From an uncultured Porphyromonadaceae bacterium (GTDB lineage: Bacteria > Bacteroidota > Bacteroidia > Bacteroidales > Muribaculaceae): a DNA stretch of 64,000 nucleotides. Position numbers and translations under genes: made by a program. The stretch spans positions 14,706-78,705 of the forward strand of contig CABUPJ010000006.1 in assembly GCA_902493335.1 (NCBI GenBank), read 5' to 3'. Positions 17,506 to 25,616 of the stretch are shown in pieces (positions within the stretch are counted from its first letter, which is position 1; each line of letters starts with the position of its first letter). The notes beneath the pieces are model-generated. The model did not search any database, had not been told where the DNA came from, and saw only the letters and a program-made list of their open reading frames with translations.

Positions 17506-18642
17506 TTAAGACAGCAGTTCGACGCCGATGCCGGGACGGTCGGGTATCGTCACTTTGCCGTCAACGATTTTGATGCCGTCGAAACGGTCGTTTGCGATAA
17601 GGAGGTTGCCGTCAAGGTCAGCCCAGTCGACAAGCGGCGCGAGCTGTGCGGCTGCTGTCACGGCACATGATGTCTCGGTCATACAGCCGAGCATCACCTT
17701 CATGCCCAGAGCGCGGGCGAGCGTGGCCATCTGATAGGCCTCGTGCATGCCGGTGCTCTTCATCAGCTTGATATTGATGCCGTCATATGCCTCTGACGCA
17801 CGTTTGACGTCGGGAAGGCGCTGCAAGAATTCATCAGCGATGAGAGGCAGGGGCGAACGCTCGCGCAGCCACGCGGTTTCCTCGATCATTTCCTTAGGCA
17901 TAGGCTGTTCGACAAAAAGACAGTTGCGTTCGGCAAGCCAGTGGCACATGTCAAGAGCCTTCTCCTTGTCAGTCCAGCCCTGATTGGCGTCGACACAGAT
18001 AGGCACGTCGGTGTTCACTTTGCGCAAAGCGTTGACAACCTCCTTGTCATGATCGAGACCCATCTTGACTTTCACCACTTTAAACGGCGCGGTCTCGGCA
18101 ATCTTCGCAGCCATCTCCTTCGGGTCTGCGTCATAGCTGATTGTATACGATGTATTGGGACAGTTGGCCGGATTGAGACCCCAGATCTTATACCAGGGCT
18201 GCCCCATCAGCTTGCCCGTGAGATCATGGAGAGCTATGTCGACCGACGCTTTGGCGGCACGGTTGCCCGGAGCCACACTGTCCATATACTGATGTATGTC
18301 TTCGATGCGGAATGGGTCGTCGAACTGTGATAAATCAAGTGACGACAGAAATTTAGTCACACTTTCAACACTTTCGCCGAGATAAGGAGGCATCGAGGCC
18401 TCGCCGTAACCGACTACGCCGTCATATTCGATCTCGACCTGCACGTCGGGTGTGGTGGTGCGCTGCGAGCGCGCCAGATTGAACGCATGTTTGAGTTTCA
18501 GCTCGTAGGGAGCGAAAGAGAGATTGAGGCGTCCGGCGCGTGATGTCTTTTTCGTGGGCTGTCCGAAGGCTGAGAATGAAATTGGTGAAGCTGCTACGGC
18601 TGCACTGATGAGAGATGTTTTGAGAAATTTCCGGCGGTCCAT
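17506..18642 (-). CDS. L-Ala-D/L-Glu (dipeptide) epimerase, enolase superfamily
   Basis: 378 residues. A Tat-like signal (MDRRKFLKTSLISAAVAASP) precedes a muconate-lactonising-type barrel. The catalytic residues are visible: KVKMG (KxK lysine), CVDANQGW (metal Asp), FVEQPMP (metal Glu), LIADEF (metal Asp) and INIKLMKSTG (second lysine). Family enzymes epimerise L-Ala-D-Glu from murein peptides to L-Ala-L-Glu. It is the last gene of an operon with an NlpC/P60 peptidase and a transglutaminase-like protein, which supports the peptide-salvage role. The export signal is unusual for an enzyme normally described as cytosolic. Confidence 0.9.
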   Translation of the reverse strand: MDRRKFLKTSLISAAVAASPISFSAFGQPTKKTSRAGRLNLSFAPYELKLKHAFNLARSQRTTTPDVQVEIEYDGVVGYGEASMPPYLGESVESVTKFLSSLDLSQFDDPFRIEDIHQYMDSVAPGNRAAKASVDIALHDLTGKLMGQPWYKIWGLNPANCPNTSYTISYDADPKEMAAKIAETAPFKVVKVKMGLDHDKEVVNALRKVNTDVPICVDANQGWTDKEKALDMCHWLAERNCLFVEQPMPKEMIEETAWLRERSPLPLIADEFLQRLPDVKRASEAYDGINIKLMKSTGMHEAYQMATLARALGMKVMLGCMTETSCAVTAAAQLAPLVDWADLDGNLLIANDRFDGIKIVDGKVTIPDRPGIGVELLS

Positions 18643-18690
18643 ATTAATAATATGTATTGGTGTGATAATGATTTTGCTTATTAAGAAACT

Positions 18691-19848
18691 TTAGAAATAC
18701 CAGGGATGGTCTTTTGCTCTGGTGATGCCGTTGGAGCCTTCGTTGCCGGCAATTCTGACAGCATGAAGGAAAGGCGTCGTGAGATATGACGGACTCTTGG
18801 GGTCGACGCTGTTGCGTTTGACGCGGCCTGACGAGTGGACATAATTGCCGTCATGGTCATAGATTGCCACGTGTGTCACACGACCGGTGTCGGCATTGCC
18901 GAAGAAGAGCAGGTCGCCGGCCTGACATGCCGGCCAGTCGGTGGCCTCGATGCGTGTGCCTGTAAGCGCCTGCTGCGAGGCGTCGCGCATCAGTATTATG
19001 CCGTTCGACAGATAGCTGACCTTAGCCAGACCCGAACAGTCAAGGCTTTTGACTGAAGTTCCGCCCCAAAGATAGGGAGTGCCCTCCATCGAGTAGGCCG
19101 TATCGAGAATCTTCTGTGCGTCGAACGGCTGATCGGCCCAGACCTCTATCGGCGTGATGGCTTCACTGTCAACCCATCCGCGGCGACCGTCGGGTGTGGC
19201 TATTTCCGTGCGGCCGGATTCTGTTCTGCCTGTGGGACAGACGATATTGCCGTTGACAAGATCCGTGACGACGTCGCGCAGACCCGAAGCCGTCGGCGTG
19301 TTATATGCGCGTGTCTGATAAATTGACGTGACAACAGAGCGCGGCATATGGCGCCATTGCGCCATCTCCCGGGCTGTGCGGCTGACGATAGACGAATTGG
19401 TCACCCAGGCGATATATCCGTCGGGGGTCTGGACGCGAGTCCAGCCGTCTCGCTGTTCGATGACACGCAGCGGCATGCCCATGATTGCCTGCGACGCCAT
19501 CTCGCCGGCATGTGACGGACGCGTGCGAAGACAGGCTACAGAAATCAGAGGTGTGGCCCACAGGTCGGTGCCGGCCACTGTCAGCGAGTCGACATATTCG
19601 ATGCCGGCCTCGGCGAGTGCCTTGCGCAGCGAGTCGGCTACAGTGGCCTCCGATATAAGACCTTTGACAACAATCTTGCCGTTGTCGGCGGTTGTGCCGG
19701 TGACTTCATAGACTATCTGACGGCTGTCAGGAGCCATGCTCTTGCCGACGGCAGTGATGATTTCCGTCGCGTTGCCGGCGGCAGAGACTTTGACCGCAAG
19801 AGTCGATAATATAAGTATCGTCGATATGATGGTTATTAAGCGTGTCAT
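18691..19848 (-). CDS. SH3-NlpC/P60 cell-wall peptidase
   Basis: 385 residues with a signal peptide (MTRLITIISTILILSTLAVKVSA). Two bacterial SH3-like regions (around MGMPLRVIEQRDGWTRVQTP and DVVTDLVNGN...GRRGWVDSE) precede an NlpC/P60 domain. The catalytic Cys is in SLDCSGLAKVSYL, with the His in GRVTHVAIYDHDG and a further His in NYVHSSGRV. Such enzymes, like YkfC, cut gamma-D-Glu-diaminopimelate bonds in murein peptides. The start overlaps the transglutaminase-like stop by four bases, and the epimerase follows, giving a coherent murein-peptide degradation module. Confidence 0.9.
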   Translation of the reverse strand: MTRLITIISTILILSTLAVKVSAAGNATEIITAVGKSMAPDSRQIVYEVTGTTADNGKIVVKGLISEATVADSLRKALAEAGIEYVDSLTVAGTDLWATPLISVACLRTRPSHAGEMASQAIMGMPLRVIEQRDGWTRVQTPDGYIAWVTNSSIVSRTAREMAQWRHMPRSVVTSIYQTRAYNTPTASGLRDVVTDLVNGNIVCPTGRTESGRTEIATPDGRRGWVDSEAITPIEVWADQPFDAQKILDTAYSMEGTPYLWGGTSVKSLDCSGLAKVSYLSNGIILMRDASQQALTGTRIEATDWPACQAGDLLFFGNADTGRVTHVAIYDHDGNYVHSSGRVKRNSVDPKSPSYLTTPFLHAVRIAGNEGSNGITRAKDHPWYF

Positions 19849-21197
19849 TTGAGTTCGTTGATGTTTTTGGGAGTTATGCTAATGAGTTCAAGGTGGCTGT
19901 CCCAGCCAGGATAGAAGAGATTGCCGCGCGTCGACTCGACTTCGCCGAGCTGAAAGTCGACGGTCTCGCTGCGCACGAATTTTTTAGCGGGATAGAGTTT
20001 GCCGCAGACGCCTTTGTTCGAGGCGAGACGGTGGGCGTCCATGCCGTGAGAATAGAATTTTTCGATGCGTCCGTCGCCCGAGTTGATATAGCGGCCGAAC
20101 GACACATCGACAGGCACCCAGCCCACACCTTCAAAGTAGACCTCGGCCCAGTCGTGGAGGTTCTTCTCTCCGGGATGAAGCATCCATCCGCTCTCCCACC
20201 GCGCCGGTATGCCGAGCGATCTCATCAGCGAGATATAGAGCAGTGACACCTGTCCGCAGTCGCCGTGACCTTCGTCAATGACATACCGGGGTATACACTC
20301 TATCGTGCTGTATTCGCGCGCACCGGCCCACGGATAGCGGGCGATGATGTAGTCGTAGACAAGCTCGCTGCACTCAAACGGGTCGGTGGCATCGCCGACG
20401 ATGGCGCGGGCGAGCGAGTCGGCCTTTATGATATGCGGAGCCTCGAAGGCTGTGTAGTGGCGATATAGCTCCGAAGCTTTGTCATAGGGCTTTATATTGG
20501 CTCTGATATATTCGGGCGAGAAATATTCGCCGAGGTTGTCAAAGCTGACCGTACACTCGAAGTGGGTCGGTCTGCCTTCGGTGACAGACTGTTCAAAATA
20601 CACTGTATTATGCACCGATGTCTCGGGCGACGAAACAACGCGAGTTTCGGGAAATGACGAGACGATTCTGACATTTTTCTGACGCTGCGTCTCGAGCGGC
20701 AGCGGCATCCATGCGCGCAGCGTATCACCTTTTAGCGCCTCGTTGTAAGGCACGTCGATTGTGAAGCGGTAAGTGACGGCATGCGCCCGGCCGAGGTCGT
20801 TACGGCCGTCACAGCAGGCGATGACCGAGTCGACGTAGGCTATGCGGGCTTTCGAGGCCGCCGCGCCGCGCGGTTTGCCGCCACCGTTCATGGCCGGATT
20901 CAATAGCGCCAGATTGCGGGGCGACTTGCGGTGCATATACTCGACACCGTCGATGACACGCGTCTCGACATAGTGTCTGTCGACAAACTCACGTATGTCA
21001 GCGTCGCTGACTTCGGGATGAAGCTTTTTAATCATCTCTGTGGCCTCGGGCATCGTCAGCGAGAAGTCAGACTTCAGACGCGAGGCTATCGCCGCCGCCG
21101 AGTCGGCTTCGAGCCACACCGGTGTGTCGGCTGCCGCGACGGCGCCTGTAAACATCGCGGCCGCTGATAATGTGATGGCTGTTTTCAGTAGTTTCAT
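19845..21197 (-). CDS. Secreted transglutaminase-like protein
   Basis: 450 residues with a signal peptide (MKLLKTAITLSAAAMFTGAVAA). The C-terminal half carries a transglutaminase-like fold: Cys in YVIDEGHGDCGQVSLLYISL, His in HPGEKNLHDWAEVYFEGVGW, Asp in VPVDVSFG. It is a cysteine-protease-type triad, and bacterial members usually act as peptidases or amidases rather than cross-linkers. The N-terminal part (about 30-200) is unassigned. It lies 3 bp from the CBM9-like gene and overlaps the NlpC/P60 gene, so it probably works in the same murein-peptide pathway. Confidence 0.85.
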   Translation of the reverse strand: MKLLKTAITLSAAAMFTGAVAAADTPVWLEADSAAAIASRLKSDFSLTMPEATEMIKKLHPEVSDADIREFVDRHYVETRVIDGVEYMHRKSPRNLALLNPAMNGGGKPRGAAASKARIAYVDSVIACCDGRNDLGRAHAVTYRFTIDVPYNEALKGDTLRAWMPLPLETQRQKNVRIVSSFPETRVVSSPETSVHNTVYFEQSVTEGRPTHFECTVSFDNLGEYFSPEYIRANIKPYDKASELYRHYTAFEAPHIIKADSLARAIVGDATDPFECSELVYDYIIARYPWAGAREYSTIECIPRYVIDEGHGDCGQVSLLYISLMRSLGIPARWESGWMLHPGEKNLHDWAEVYFEGVGWVPVDVSFGRYINSGDGRIEKFYSHGMDAHRLASNKGVCGKLYPAKKFVRSETVDFQLGEVESTRGNLFYPGWDSHLELISITPKNINELK

Positions 21198-21200
21198 GGT

Positions 21201-21866
21201 TTATTTAAGAATTATGTCACCGAAGAATTCGGGACGGTGAAAATCAGGTTTGTCTGTTTCAATCGGATTCCAGCTCATATAGTGAGGCTGTGTCGCCGCC
21301 GAAGCGCATTTATAGAAATTGCCTCGCATGGCTATCGGTTCGCCGTGATATTCCACACCCATCAGGTCGAGGGGTATGACGACGAGGAGATTCCATGTAA
21401 ACAGTCCCTCGAGTTCGCGGAACGGACGCGTACCGCACGACGGGAAGCGTTTTATGCGGGCAAGCTCGTCATCGCTCAGGCGAACAGGCGAACGGCGCTC
21501 GCTGCGGTGCGACGCGTTGATGGCTCCGATGCAGTTGAACTCGAAATTCCAGTATGGAAGCTCACCGGTGGGTTCGACAAAAAATTCGACACACGAGTCA
21601 GCACTGACAGGCGACTGGTTTTCATAATTCTCGGCACGGAGATAATTGCATCTGACAAAAAAATCGATATAGATGTTTTTGCCTGAATGGGCGATGGCGA
21701 ATGTCGTCAGAGGTCGATAAGGATAGATTTTCTCCCAATTGACAGACTCGATAGTGCGTCGCGGCGCGCGCTCGTCGAGACAGTTTATGATATCGTTGGG
21801 ATTGTCGAGACTTTCAAGTTCGGCTATCAGCGGCACTTCAAGTTGTTTTGTCCTGCGGTCGGTCAT
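21201..21866 (-). CDS. CBM9-like (DOMON-type) domain protein
   Basis: 221 residues without a signal peptide. The pattern NIYIDFFVRCNYLRAENYEN, SCVEFFVEPTG, YWNFEFNCIGAINASH and TWNLLVVIPLDLMGV fits the carbohydrate-binding family 9-like beta sandwich often annotated in Bacteroidetes as a stand-alone protein. No catalytic residues are visible. It is the second gene of the operon, 31 bp after the LysE-type gene and 3 bp before the transglutaminase-like gene. It may bind glycan or muropeptide; the ligand is unknown. Confidence 0.7.
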   Translation of the reverse strand: MTDRRTKQLEVPLIAELESLDNPNDIINCLDERAPRRTIESVNWEKIYPYRPLTTFAIAHSGKNIYIDFFVRCNYLRAENYENQSPVSADSCVEFFVEPTGELPYWNFEFNCIGAINASHRSERRSPVRLSDDELARIKRFPSCGTRPFRELEGLFTWNLLVVIPLDLMGVEYHGEPIAMRGNFYKCASAATQPHYMSWNPIETDKPDFHRPEFFGDIILK

Positions 21867-21897
21867 AAACGGCTTATGGCATTATGTTGTGATAAAA

Positions 21898-22542
21898 TCA
21901 GATAAAAAAGTGGTCTTTGACAGCAATCGCCACACCGACAAGAGCCATGACGATAAGCACCGTGCCGATAATGCGGTTTACCAGCCAGAGGGCGCGCACA
22001 TTGAAGCGACGGCGGAGCTTGTTGACAAGATATGTCACCATATACCACCATACGACCGCCCCGCCGAGAATGGTGAGGTAGGCCCAAATATAGTGAAAGA
22101 GCTCATACTCCGGCAGAATGAAGTTAAACCGGGCGTAAAGACCTATGATAAAAAAGAGTATCAGCGGATTGGAGAATGTCAGCAAAAAGCCTGTGACAAA
22201 ATCGCTCCAATAGTTGGCCGAACTGTCATCGGCAGTCTGCAGCGAGCGGGTCGGATTCTTCTTGAACAGATATATGCCGAAAGCGACGAGCACAGAGCCG
22301 CCGACAATCTGCAGCATGAACTGATGACGCTCGATCAGCCCGGTGATGAAGCTCACGCAAAAGCCAGTCAGAAGACAGTATATCAGGTCGCTCATGGCCG
22401 CACCGAGGCCGGTGAAGAACGCCGGCCAGCGACCTTTGCTGAGGGTACGCTGTATTATGAGCATTCCTATCGGCCCCATTGGGGCTGAAATGAGAATACC
22501 GATGGCGATTCCACGTGGCAATATATAGAGGGCGTGCTCCAA
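21898..22542 (-). CDS. LysE-family amino-acid exporter
   Basis: 214 residues, hydrophobic throughout with about six membrane segments. The N-terminus GIAIGILISAPMGPIGMLII matches the conserved LysE/RhtB first helix with its PxGP turn. The start appears to be TTG at 22542, since no in-frame ATG lies between it and the TAAATTTG promoter. It is the first gene of the operon leading to the CBM9-like protein, the peptidases and the epimerase, suggesting export of surplus amino acids released from peptides. The substrate is inferred. Confidence 0.85.
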   Translation of the reverse strand: MEHALYILPRGIAIGILISAPMGPIGMLIIQRTLSKGRWPAFFTGLGAAMSDLIYCLLTGFCVSFITGLIERHQFMLQIVGGSVLVAFGIYLFKKNPTRSLQTADDSSANYWSDFVTGFLLTFSNPLILFFIIGLYARFNFILPEYELFHYIWAYLTILGGAVVWWYMVTYLVNKLRRRFNVRALWLVNRIIGTVLIVMALVGVAIAVKDHFFI

Positions 22543-22564
22543 TTTATGCTGATAACTTTAATAA

Positions 22565-22572
22565 GCAAATTT
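22565..22572 (-). promoter_or_regulatory. -7 promoter box (TAAATTTG) for the peptide salvage operon
   Basis: Minus-strand TAAATTTG, 23 bp before the TTG start at 22542; matches TAnnTTTG. Confidence 0.6.
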
Positions 22573-22598
22573 ACAAAACTTTGTTTTATATACAAAAC

Positions 22599-22646
22599 AA
22601 AAAACTCGGCCTGCGGTATCAATCATACCCGCAGACCGAGTTTTTT
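22599..22646. terminator. Hairpin terminator
   Basis: A stem of about 20 bp (AAAAAACTCGGCCTGCGGTA with its near-complement ending in T6) lies just after the stop of the GH13 gene. Confidence 0.8.
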
Positions 22647-22666
22647 AATAAAATTTATACGCAGCG

Positions 22667-25459
22667 TTACTTCACGACGACTTTTGATGTCGTGCCGTCG
22701 ACATTGACAATGTATACACCGGCAGGAACACTGAGCGACGGCATCATGCGGCCGCTGAGGTCATATACGGCTGCCGATTCATATTCGCCCGTGATGATGA
22801 TTTCGCCGTAGCCGCCCATGACAATCGCAGACGCAGCACCGTCAGCAACGATATCGCCGACACCCGTCGTGCTGTTTGTCGCAAAGATTGCAAAGCTGTG
22901 CGCGGGAGCAGTCACACTGACGTTCTTGCCGCTTGCGTTAAGTTTGGCATCGAAGCCGGGAGTAGCGCACACGAGATAACTGTTCGTCGGCGACAGAAGC
23001 GTGGCCGAGGTGCTGATCGTGCGGCTTGAGCCGCCGGTATTCGAGTTGATGAATGCAATCACTTCTTTGTCGGCCGTCGTCAGGCGCAGTGTGCGGTTGA
23101 CGCTCATGGCCGAACCGAGACCGGTGGCTGCGAAAGTGGCCTCGCGGCTGAAGAGGTCGGGATTCTTCTGACGCAGCCAGCAGAGCTGACGGTAGATGTC
23201 AAGCAGCGCCGCGCTGTTGGCGTCGTTGAGCAGATACCAGTCGACGATTTTCGGGTCGGTGTTGTTGCCGCCGCTGTTTTTTGTATTCTGGTCGTCGCCG
23301 AGTTCGCCGAACTGCCAGATCATTTTCGGACCGGGGGTCATAAGCATCGTGGCGGCGAGCGAACCGAGACGCTTGAAGCTTGTCTCGCGGTTATTCTTCA
23401 CGGCGGCGATGCCATAGCTGTTGTTCTTGAAGGCCATGCGCTCCTCGTCATGACTCTCGGCATATGCCACTGTCGAGCCCCACGGACGGTTGTCCTGACG
23501 TGTCGAGAGGAAGCAGGTCGTCAGTGCGCCAGAACCGGCGCTCTCGCCGTAACCCATCGTGAACTGGCATGAGTTGTAGTTTATGTTGGCCCACTGAAGC
23601 TGACCGTCGTTGCCGAGCTCGATTTCTTCCTGTGCCTGGGCGAGATCTTCATTGATATGGATACCTTTGGGCTTGACCGATTTGATGACAGAGTGGATGC
23701 GTTTCATGCGGGCGATGCGCGATGCATTGTAGCTGTCTGTGCCATTGCTGTAGCTGTCATTGTTGCCGAGACCTTTGACGAGGTCGAAGCGGAAGCCGTC
23801 GACATTATATTTTTCCATCCAGTAACGTACGGCGTCGTCCCACTGGCGGTCGACAAGAGGATAGCCCTGGTTCCAGTCATTGAGCACGCTGTACTGATGC
23901 GGAGCGGTCTCGTTGTAGAATGGATTCTGTTTGATGGGATACATCTGATACCATGGATGCAGGCCGTCGCTCTGATTGAAGACAATGTCGAGTATCACAG
24001 CTATGCCGTTGCGGTGACATTCGTCGATAAAGTCCTTGTAGTCTGTCGGCGAACCGTAGGCCTTGTCGGGAGCCATATAGAAGTTGGTGTTGTAGCCCCA
24101 CGAACTGTTGCCGTTGAATTCCATGATAGGCATAAGCTCTACGGCATTGACGCCAAGGCTCTTGATATAGGGTATGCGTTCGATGGCCTGACGCACTGTA
24201 CCGTTTCCGTTGGCCTCGCCGTCTGTGCCGGTGAAGTCGCGCAGAAGCATTTCGTAGATGACAAGATTGTCATGGTCGGGGATTTCAAACGAACTCCATT
24301 TGTAGTCATCGAGGTCGCCACGGTATACGGCGAGCATGATGCCGTCGAATTTCTCATAGGGGTATTTAGGCATATCGGGCCATACGTCGGCATTAATCCA
24401 CTTATCGCTGTAGCAGTCAAGCACAAGGTGGGCATAGGGGTCTGCGACGCTGTAAACACCGTCGACGAGGTAGTAGTAGGGATAATACTTATCATTGTCA
24501 AGACCTTTGACCGTGATCCAGAAATAACGCGCTCCGTTATAGTCCTGATAATTCATCGTATTTGTCGACAGGACCTCATAATCGTCCCACGAGGGCACGA
24601 GCACCACGCTGGTCTTGCCGGGAGCAGCCAGACAGAATGTCACCGAACCGTCGGCACCCTTGACCGCGCCCATGACAGGCACGCCGCCGGGATAGTTGGC
24701 CGCTGTCGAAGGCTGGGGCCATGCCACGTTGATAGTCTCCGTATAAGTCTTGCCTCCGTAAACGGCAGTGCCGACAACCTTATATGTGCCTATACCCGAG
24801 AACGTATAGCTTTTTGTCAGCAAAGCAGTGCCCTTGGCCTCGGCTATCACAGTGCCGTTGACACTGATCGACAGGTCGGCCGCGGTGCTGGCATTGACGG
24901 TGAACGTCATCGTCGTCTCTTTGCTGATGACCGTCGACGTTGCGTCGGTGACAAGGTTCATCGCGAATCCCGACGGATGCACGTCGACAAAGATGTCGCC
25001 GCCGGCGGCAGTCTTGCCCTGACGGTTGCCGTTGGCGTCGCGGAAGACGAGGGCTATCTTCTGGATGTGCTCCGAAGCGTCCTTGATACCGAAATATGAC
25101 CGTATATCGCCTATTTTCAGTTCATAGGTATTCGGAGAGACATATGTCAGCGTATTCTTGGGCAGATTTGACGTCTGGCTTGTCGAGCCGTCAGATGCAG
25201 GCCAGTCGGTCACGACATATTTCCAGTCTGAAGTCGACACACTCTTTGAAGTGATGACGCCGATATGGGCATACACTTTGGTCGACTGAGGCAGGTTCGC
25301 CAGGCCGTTGTTGCCCAACGGCGAGTCTGCATGATAAGTAAGAACAATGTCTTTGCTGTCCTCCTGAAGAATTGGAGGATAGCTCGTTACGATTTGAGCT
25401 GTGGCGGCAAAAGCGCAGACACACAGCCAGGAAGCAAGGAGTAAAATGATTTTTCTCAT
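22667..25459 (-). CDS. Secreted GH13 alpha-amylase-type enzyme
   Basis: 930 residues from ATG 25459, chosen because the farther in-frame ATG (25555) lies upstream of the promoter box and this start gives a signal peptide (MRKIILLLASWLCVCAFA). N-terminal beta domains (about 30-280) are followed by a CBM48/E-set-like part (VTFCLAAPGKTSVVLVPSWD). The (beta/alpha)8 catalytic domain has VILDIVFNQ, GFRFDL (nucleophile Asp559), HINEDL (acid/base Glu604) and SHDEER (Asp671). The C-terminus (VYDLSGRMMPSLSVPAGVYI) is a PorSS-like sorting tail. It probably cleaves alpha-1,4-glucan outside the cell. It lies beside the fructan locus but is transcribed separately. Confidence 0.88.
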   Translation of the reverse strand: MRKIILLLASWLCVCAFAATAQIVTSYPPILQEDSKDIVLTYHADSPLGNNGLANLPQSTKVYAHIGVITSKSVSTSDWKYVVTDWPASDGSTSQTSNLPKNTLTYVSPNTYELKIGDIRSYFGIKDASEHIQKIALVFRDANGNRQGKTAAGGDIFVDVHPSGFAMNLVTDATSTVISKETTMTFTVNASTAADLSISVNGTVIAEAKGTALLTKSYTFSGIGTYKVVGTAVYGGKTYTETINVAWPQPSTAANYPGGVPVMGAVKGADGSVTFCLAAPGKTSVVLVPSWDDYEVLSTNTMNYQDYNGARYFWITVKGLDNDKYYPYYYLVDGVYSVADPYAHLVLDCYSDKWINADVWPDMPKYPYEKFDGIMLAVYRGDLDDYKWSSFEIPDHDNLVIYEMLLRDFTGTDGEANGNGTVRQAIERIPYIKSLGVNAVELMPIMEFNGNSSWGYNTNFYMAPDKAYGSPTDYKDFIDECHRNGIAVILDIVFNQSDGLHPWYQMYPIKQNPFYNETAPHQYSVLNDWNQGYPLVDRQWDDAVRYWMEKYNVDGFRFDLVKGLGNNDSYSNGTDSYNASRIARMKRIHSVIKSVKPKGIHINEDLAQAQEEIELGNDGQLQWANINYNSCQFTMGYGESAGSGALTTCFLSTRQDNRPWGSTVAYAESHDEERMAFKNNSYGIAAVKNNRETSFKRLGSLAATMLMTPGPKMIWQFGELGDDQNTKNSGGNNTDPKIVDWYLLNDANSAALLDIYRQLCWLRQKNPDLFSREATFAATGLGSAMSVNRTLRLTTADKEVIAFINSNTGGSSRTISTSATLLSPTNSYLVCATPGFDAKLNASGKNVSVTAPAHSFAIFATNSTTGVGDIVADGAASAIVMGGYGEIIITGEYESAAVYDLSGRMMPSLSVPAGVYIVNVDGTTSKVVVK

Positions 25460-25532
25460 CAAGGCGTAAGGTTTAGATTGAAAAGTAATAATTTTATAAT
25501 CTCTACAAAAGTCCATGTCTTTCATGGTCTTG

Positions 25533-25540
25533 CAAAGATA
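25533..25540 (-). promoter_or_regulatory. -7 promoter box (TATCTTTG) for the GH13 gene
   Basis: Minus-strand TATCTTTG, 74 bp before ATG 25459. It places the transcription start downstream of the ATG at 25555 and so decides the start codon. Confidence 0.65.
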
Positions 25541-25616
25541 ATAATTATATGACACACCCCAAAACCAATGCTAAAAAATCCGTCCTAAAATTTTAAACGG
25601 CTTTTGTTATGACGTG

